A DNA stretch of 64,000 bases. Origin: an uncultured Tenacibaculum sp. Its GTDB lineage: Bacteria > Bacteroidota > Bacteroidia > Flavobacteriales > Flavobacteriaceae. The notes under the pieces were generated by a model that was not told where the DNA came from, searched no databases, and saw only the letters and a program-made list of their open reading frames with translations. Of the stretch, positions 61,010 to 64,000 are shown piece after piece (within the stretch, counting starts at the first letter, position 1; each line of letters opens with the position of its first letter). The translations under genes were made by a program, and so were the position numbers. The DNA lies in NCBI RefSeq assembly GCF_947495995.1, contig NZ_CANMAX010000002.1, positions 372,001-436,000 on the forward strand, given 5' to 3'.

Positions 61010-61632
61010 TACAAGATCTTAAAAAGCTTTTTGGTAGTACTTTAGAAGAAGAATTGTTATTAGAAATTAATCAAGTTGCTACGTACAAAGAAATCTCTGA
61101 AGGAAATAAAATACTTGAAATAGGAGAATATATTCGTTCTATGCCATTGCTTTTATCTGGAGTTATTAAAATTCTTAGGCAAGATCATGATGGAGACGAA
61201 CTTTTACTATATTTCTTAGAAAAAGGAGATACTTGTGCTATGACTTTAACATGTTGTTTAGGACATACCAAAAGTCAGGTTAGAGCTATTGCTGAGACTG
61301 ATGTTTCTTTGGTTATGATTCCTATTAGAAAAATTGAAGAATGGTCTGGGAAATATAAAAGTTGGAGGAACTTTATGTTTAATAGTTATCATAATCGATT
61401 GAATGAAATGTTATTTACGATTGATACTATTGCTTTTTTAAAAATGGATGAACGTTTATTACTTTATCTTGAAGAAAAAGCTAGAATTTCAGAAGATGTA
61501 ATTATAAAAAACACACATCAAGAAATTGCTTATGAGCTTCATACATCACGAGTTGTAGTTTCAAGGTTACTTAAAAAACTTGAAAATCTTGGTAAATTAG
61601 AATTACACAGAAATTATATTTTGATGAAATAA
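61006..61632 (+). CDS. Crp/Fnr-family regulator
   Basis: The 208-residue regulator has an N-terminal beta-roll (about 20-115, ILEIGEYIRSMPLLLSGVIKI) and a C-terminal winged helix (about 150-208: NTHQEIAYELHTSRVVVSRLLKKLENLG, recognition helix around R-V-V-V-S-R). Cysteines at TCAMTLTCCLGHT (about 82-94) lie in the sensing domain and could take part in redox or sulfur sensing; no iron-sulfur N-terminal cluster is present. A palindromic site upstream suggests autoregulation, and SulP and a persulfide-dioxygenase-like gene follow. Confidence 0.9.
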   Translation: MIQDLKKLFGSTLEEELLLEINQVATYKEISEGNKILEIGEYIRSMPLLLSGVIKILRQDHDGDELLLYFLEKGDTCAMTLTCCLGHTKSQVRAIAETDVSLVMIPIRKIEEWSGKYKSWRNFMFNSYHNRLNEMLFTIDTIAFLKMDERLLLYLEEKARISEDVIIKNTHQEIAYELHTSRVVVSRLLKKLENLGKLELHRNYILMK

Positions 61633-61638
61633 CTCTAT

Positions 61639-61682
61639 GTTACTTTTGTTACTGTAGAACTTCTATTGGCTACGTAATTTTG
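61639..61682 (+). promoter_or_regulatory. Promoter with repeated GTTAC half-sites
   Basis: GTTAC occurs at 61639-61643 and 61648-61652 as direct repeats, the same half-site as in the palindrome at 60569, followed by a perfect -7 element TAATTTTG (61675-61682) 14 bases before the SulP start. The Crp/Fnr regulator encoded upstream may act here. Confidence 0.4.
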
Positions 61683-61696
61683 ATGAAAAATATTAA

Positions 61697-63442
61697 ATGT
61701 TGAAAAACTATTTTCCTATTTTTCATTGGCTACCAAATTATAAAAAAGCCTATTTAACAAACGATATTGTTGCAGGTTTAACTGTAGGAATAATGCTAAT
61801 TCCTCAAGGAATGGCATATGCAATGATTGCCGGTTTACCACCTGTTTTTGGATTATATGCAGCATTAGTTCCGCAAGTTATTTATGCCTTAATGGGAACT
61901 TCAAGGCAATTGGCTGTTGGACCCGTAGCAATGGATTCACTACTTGTTGCTTCTGGATTAACAGCTTTATCATTAAGTGGAATAGAAGAATATATTTCAA
62001 TGGCTATTTTCTTGTCTTTGTTTATGGGAGTAATCCAACTTTCATTAGGATTGTTAAGAGCAGGATTTTTAGTTAATTTTTTATCAAAACCAGTGATTAG
62101 TGGATTTACCTCAGGAGCAGCTATAATTATTGGTTTAAGTCAATTAAAACATGTTTTAGGAGTTGATATTCCAAGAAATAATAAAGTACACCAACTACTG
62201 TTCAATGTTATTGAAAAGTTTAAAGAAATCAATATTTATACGGTTACCATAGCTACAATAGCTATACTCATCATTCTTCTTATAAAAAAGCTAAATAAGC
62301 GTTATCGCATCAATATACCAGGAGCATTGTTAGTGGTTTTATTTGGTATTTTAACTGTATACGGATTAGAATTATATCATTCAGATGTGAAAATTATAGG
62401 TGTTGTTCCAGATGGACTTCCCGCTTTTAAAATTCCAAATATTTCTTTACACACTGTAGCTGAATTAACTCCAATAGCAATAACATTAGCTTTAGTAGCA
62501 TTCATGGAAGCTATTTCAGTAGCAAAAGCAGTACAAGAGAAGCAGAATGAATATGAAGTATATGCTAATCAAGAGTTAATAGCTTTAGGAACTTCAAATA
62601 TTATTGGATCTTTATTTCAATCGTACCCAACAACAGGAGGATTTTCAAGAACAGCTGTAAATGAACAAGCTGGAGCCAAAACAGGTATTTCTTCTATGGT
62701 AAGTGCAGTTATTGTTGGTAGCACATTATTATTTTTCACTTCTCTTTTTCACTATTTACCAAATGCTGTTTTAGGAGCCATAATTATGGTGGCTGTTTTT
62801 GGTTTGATTGATTTTAAATATCCTGTAGAACTTCTTAAGAAGAGAAAAGATGAATTTGTACTATTGTTAGTCACTTTTTTGATAACAATTTCTGTAGGAA
62901 TAACCCAAGGAATAATTCTAGGCATACTTTTCTCATTATTACTTATGGTTTATCGAGTTTCTAAACCTCATATCGCTGTAATTGCGAGAATAGAAGGAAC
63001 GAATTATTATAATAATATAAATCGTTTTCATTCATCTGTAGCTATTAGAAAAGATGTTTTAGGAATACGTATAGATGCACAATTATTCTTCGGAAATACT
63101 ACATTTTTCAAGAAAGCATTGTTAAAAGAAATTAAGCTTAAAGGCAAACATTTAAAATTACTTATCATTAACACAGAGGCAATTAGTTATATCGATAATA
63201 CTGCAGCTAATATGCTGTATAAAATGATACAAGAATTAAAACAAAAGAACATTAAAGTCATGTTTTCTGGAACTACAGGACCAACACGTGATATTTTATT
63301 CAAAAGCGGCATTATAGATATTTTAGGTAAAGAGAATTTATTTTTAAGATCTCATGAAGCTGAAGATTTTTACGATGGAAAACATAATAGAACAGAAAAA
63401 TTTAGAAGTATAGCAGAGCAAACAGAAAGTATTGCGAGTTAA
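61697..63442 (+). CDS. SulP-family anion transporter with STAS domain
   Basis: The 581-residue protein has the SulP transmembrane domain (about 1-420, with DIVAGLTVGIMLIPQGMAYA, GLPPVFGLYAALVPQ, GTSRQLAVGPVAMDSLL, and SYPTTGGFSRTAVNEQAGAK) and a cytosolic STAS domain (about 435-560, with LLIINTEAISYIDNTAANML). Family members carry sulfate, bicarbonate or chloride. Position between a Crp/Fnr regulator and a persulfide-dioxygenase-like gene fits sulfur-anion export or import, but bicarbonate cannot be excluded. Confidence 0.92.
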   Translation: MLKNYFPIFHWLPNYKKAYLTNDIVAGLTVGIMLIPQGMAYAMIAGLPPVFGLYAALVPQVIYALMGTSRQLAVGPVAMDSLLVASGLTALSLSGIEEYISMAIFLSLFMGVIQLSLGLLRAGFLVNFLSKPVISGFTSGAAIIIGLSQLKHVLGVDIPRNNKVHQLLFNVIEKFKEINIYTVTIATIAILIILLIKKLNKRYRINIPGALLVVLFGILTVYGLELYHSDVKIIGVVPDGLPAFKIPNISLHTVAELTPIAITLALVAFMEAISVAKAVQEKQNEYEVYANQELIALGTSNIIGSLFQSYPTTGGFSRTAVNEQAGAKTGISSMVSAVIVGSTLLFFTSLFHYLPNAVLGAIIMVAVFGLIDFKYPVELLKKRKDEFVLLLVTFLITISVGITQGIILGILFSLLLMVYRVSKPHIAVIARIEGTNYYNNINRFHSSVAIRKDVLGIRIDAQLFFGNTTFFKKALLKEIKLKGKHLKLLIINTEAISYIDNTAANMLYKMIQELKQKNIKVMFSGTTGPTRDILFKSGIIDILGKENLFLRSHEAEDFYDGKHNRTEKFRSIAEQTESIAS

Positions 63443-63465
63443 TTTTAATTCATAAAAACACAAAA

Positions 63466-64000
63466 ATGAAGATAGAGCAAATTTATACCGGTTGTTTAGC
63501 ACAAGGTGCATATTATATTGAAAGTGAAGGTGAAGTAGCAATTATAGATCCACTCAGAGATGTGAATCCGTATCTTAAAAGAGCAAAAAAAGATAACGCA
63601 AAAATTAAGTATATTTTCGAAACTCATTTTCATGCTGATTTTGTAAGTGGTCACGTTACTTTAGCAAAAGAAACTCAGGCTCCAATTATTTACGGACCAT
63701 TAGCAAATCCTAGTTTTGATGCTATTATTGCGGAAGACGGACAAACATTTTCTTTAGGGAAAGTTACAATTACAGTACTTCACACACCTGGTCATACTAT
63801 GGAAAGTTCGGTTTTTCTTTTAAAAGATGAAAAAGGTAAAGATCATGCTGTTTTTACCGGGGACACTTTATTTCTTGGAGATGTTGGTCGTCCAGATTTA
63901 GCTCAGAAAAAAGGACACATTACTCAGGAAGATTTGGCCAGTTACCTTTTCGATAGTCTTAGAAACAAAATAATGCCTTTGGCAAACAATGTCATTGTTT
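63466..64000 (+). CDS. MBL-fold persulfide-dioxygenase-like protein, 3' end outside window
   Basis: The reading frame begins 23 bases after the SulP stop and runs off the right edge; 178 residues are visible. It shows the metallo-beta-lactamase fold of the ETHE1/persulfide-dioxygenase group: LAQGAYYIES, IIDPLRDVNPYL, ETHFHADFVSGH, LHTPGHTMESS and VFTGDTLFLGDVGRPDL. The metal motif is HFHADF, with Phe instead of the last His, as expected for mono-iron 2-His-1-Asp enzymes rather than dizinc hydrolases. A C-terminal rhodanese domain is common in such proteins but lies beyond the window. It would oxidise persulfide to sulfite. Confidence 0.85.
   Translation, partial: MKIEQIYTGCLAQGAYYIESEGEVAIIDPLRDVNPYLKRAKKDNAKIKYIFETHFHADFVSGHVTLAKETQAPIIYGPLANPSFDAIIAEDGQTFSLGKVTITVLHTPGHTMESSVFLLKDEKGKDHAVFTGDTLFLGDVGRPDLAQKKGHITQEDLASYLFDSLRNKIMPLANNVIV

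Noticed and set aside
1..64000. tRNA, rRNA, CRISPR, insertion sequence, prophage or attachment sites
   Set aside because: No cloverleaf, spaced identical repeats, transposase or integrase sequence was noticed on reading either strand; a dedicated search could still find small ones.

Overview
The window looks like chromosomal DNA of a marine member of the Flavobacteriaceae (phylum Bacteroidota), possibly Tenacibaculum or a close relative. The basis is strong A+T richness, many promoters of the Bacteroidota type (-7 element TAnnTTTG, often with TTTG about 19 bases upstream), few Shine-Dalgarno sequences, a type IX secretion (T9SS) C-terminal sorting domain, DISM-type sensor kinases, and a hydroxamate siderophore locus of the bisucaberin class. 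The genus is inference; the family-level placement is firmer. I saw no tRNA, rRNA, CRISPR array, insertion sequence or prophage.

Layout. 1-9.7 kb: mostly housekeeping genes (an outer-membrane barrel gene cut by the left edge, rpsA, a phosphohexomutase of the GlmM type, a cysteine-desulfurase-like aminotransferase with an M14 peptidase, an Lrp regulator, a TruC-like pseudouridine synthase). 9.7-11.1 kb: a tandem duplication of about 740 bp carrying two diverged Hsp20-like proteins. 11.1-20.8 kb: signalling and membrane genes (7TMR-DISM histidine kinase, AraC regulator next to a small NTF2-like/crotonase operon, bestrophin, an ABA4-like/membrane protein/LytS/LytR operon, a LamG lipoprotein). 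20.8-36.3 kb: gamma-glutamyltransferase, YfcC-type transporter and M20 deacylase, then two large paralogous BNR/VPS10-type propeller proteins bracketing two surface-protein genes on the other strand, then PhoD-like phosphatase and dienelactone hydrolase. 36.4-39.1 kb: minus-strand group (sterol-desaturase-like hydroxylase, small secreted protein, VOC protein, Crp/Fnr regulator).

39.2-58.1 kb is the centre of interest: an iron-acquisition island. A run of ten tightly packed plus-strand genes holds a PLP decarboxylase, a SidA/IucD-type N-hydroxylase, an MFS exporter, a GNAT acyltransferase fused to an IucA/IucC synthetase, a second unfused GNAT and IucA/IucC pair, and then a nitroreductase, an HGSNAT-like membrane acyltransferase, an alpha/beta hydrolase and a sterol-desaturase-like di-iron enzyme. 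A PchR-like AraC regulator converges on this run and diverges from a TonB-dependent receptor gene, which is followed by two small membrane proteins (DUF3325- and DUF3649-like) and a PepSY transmembrane protein, probably for uptake and reductive release of iron. The core logic is diamine formation, N-hydroxylation, succinylation or acetylation, NIS condensation, export, re-uptake and reduction. The doubled acyltransferase/synthetase module and the four tailoring-type enzymes are not explained by the known bisucaberin/desferrioxamine route.

58.1-64 kb: two short promoter-driven intergenic transcripts with a CGGGGG motif (candidate small RNAs), a secreted protein made of two repeats, a methionine/kynurenine-type aminotransferase, and a probable sulfur or redox group (DUF983 protein, Crp/Fnr regulator with a palindromic site upstream, SulP transporter, and a persulfide-dioxygenase-like metallo-hydrolase cut by the right edge).
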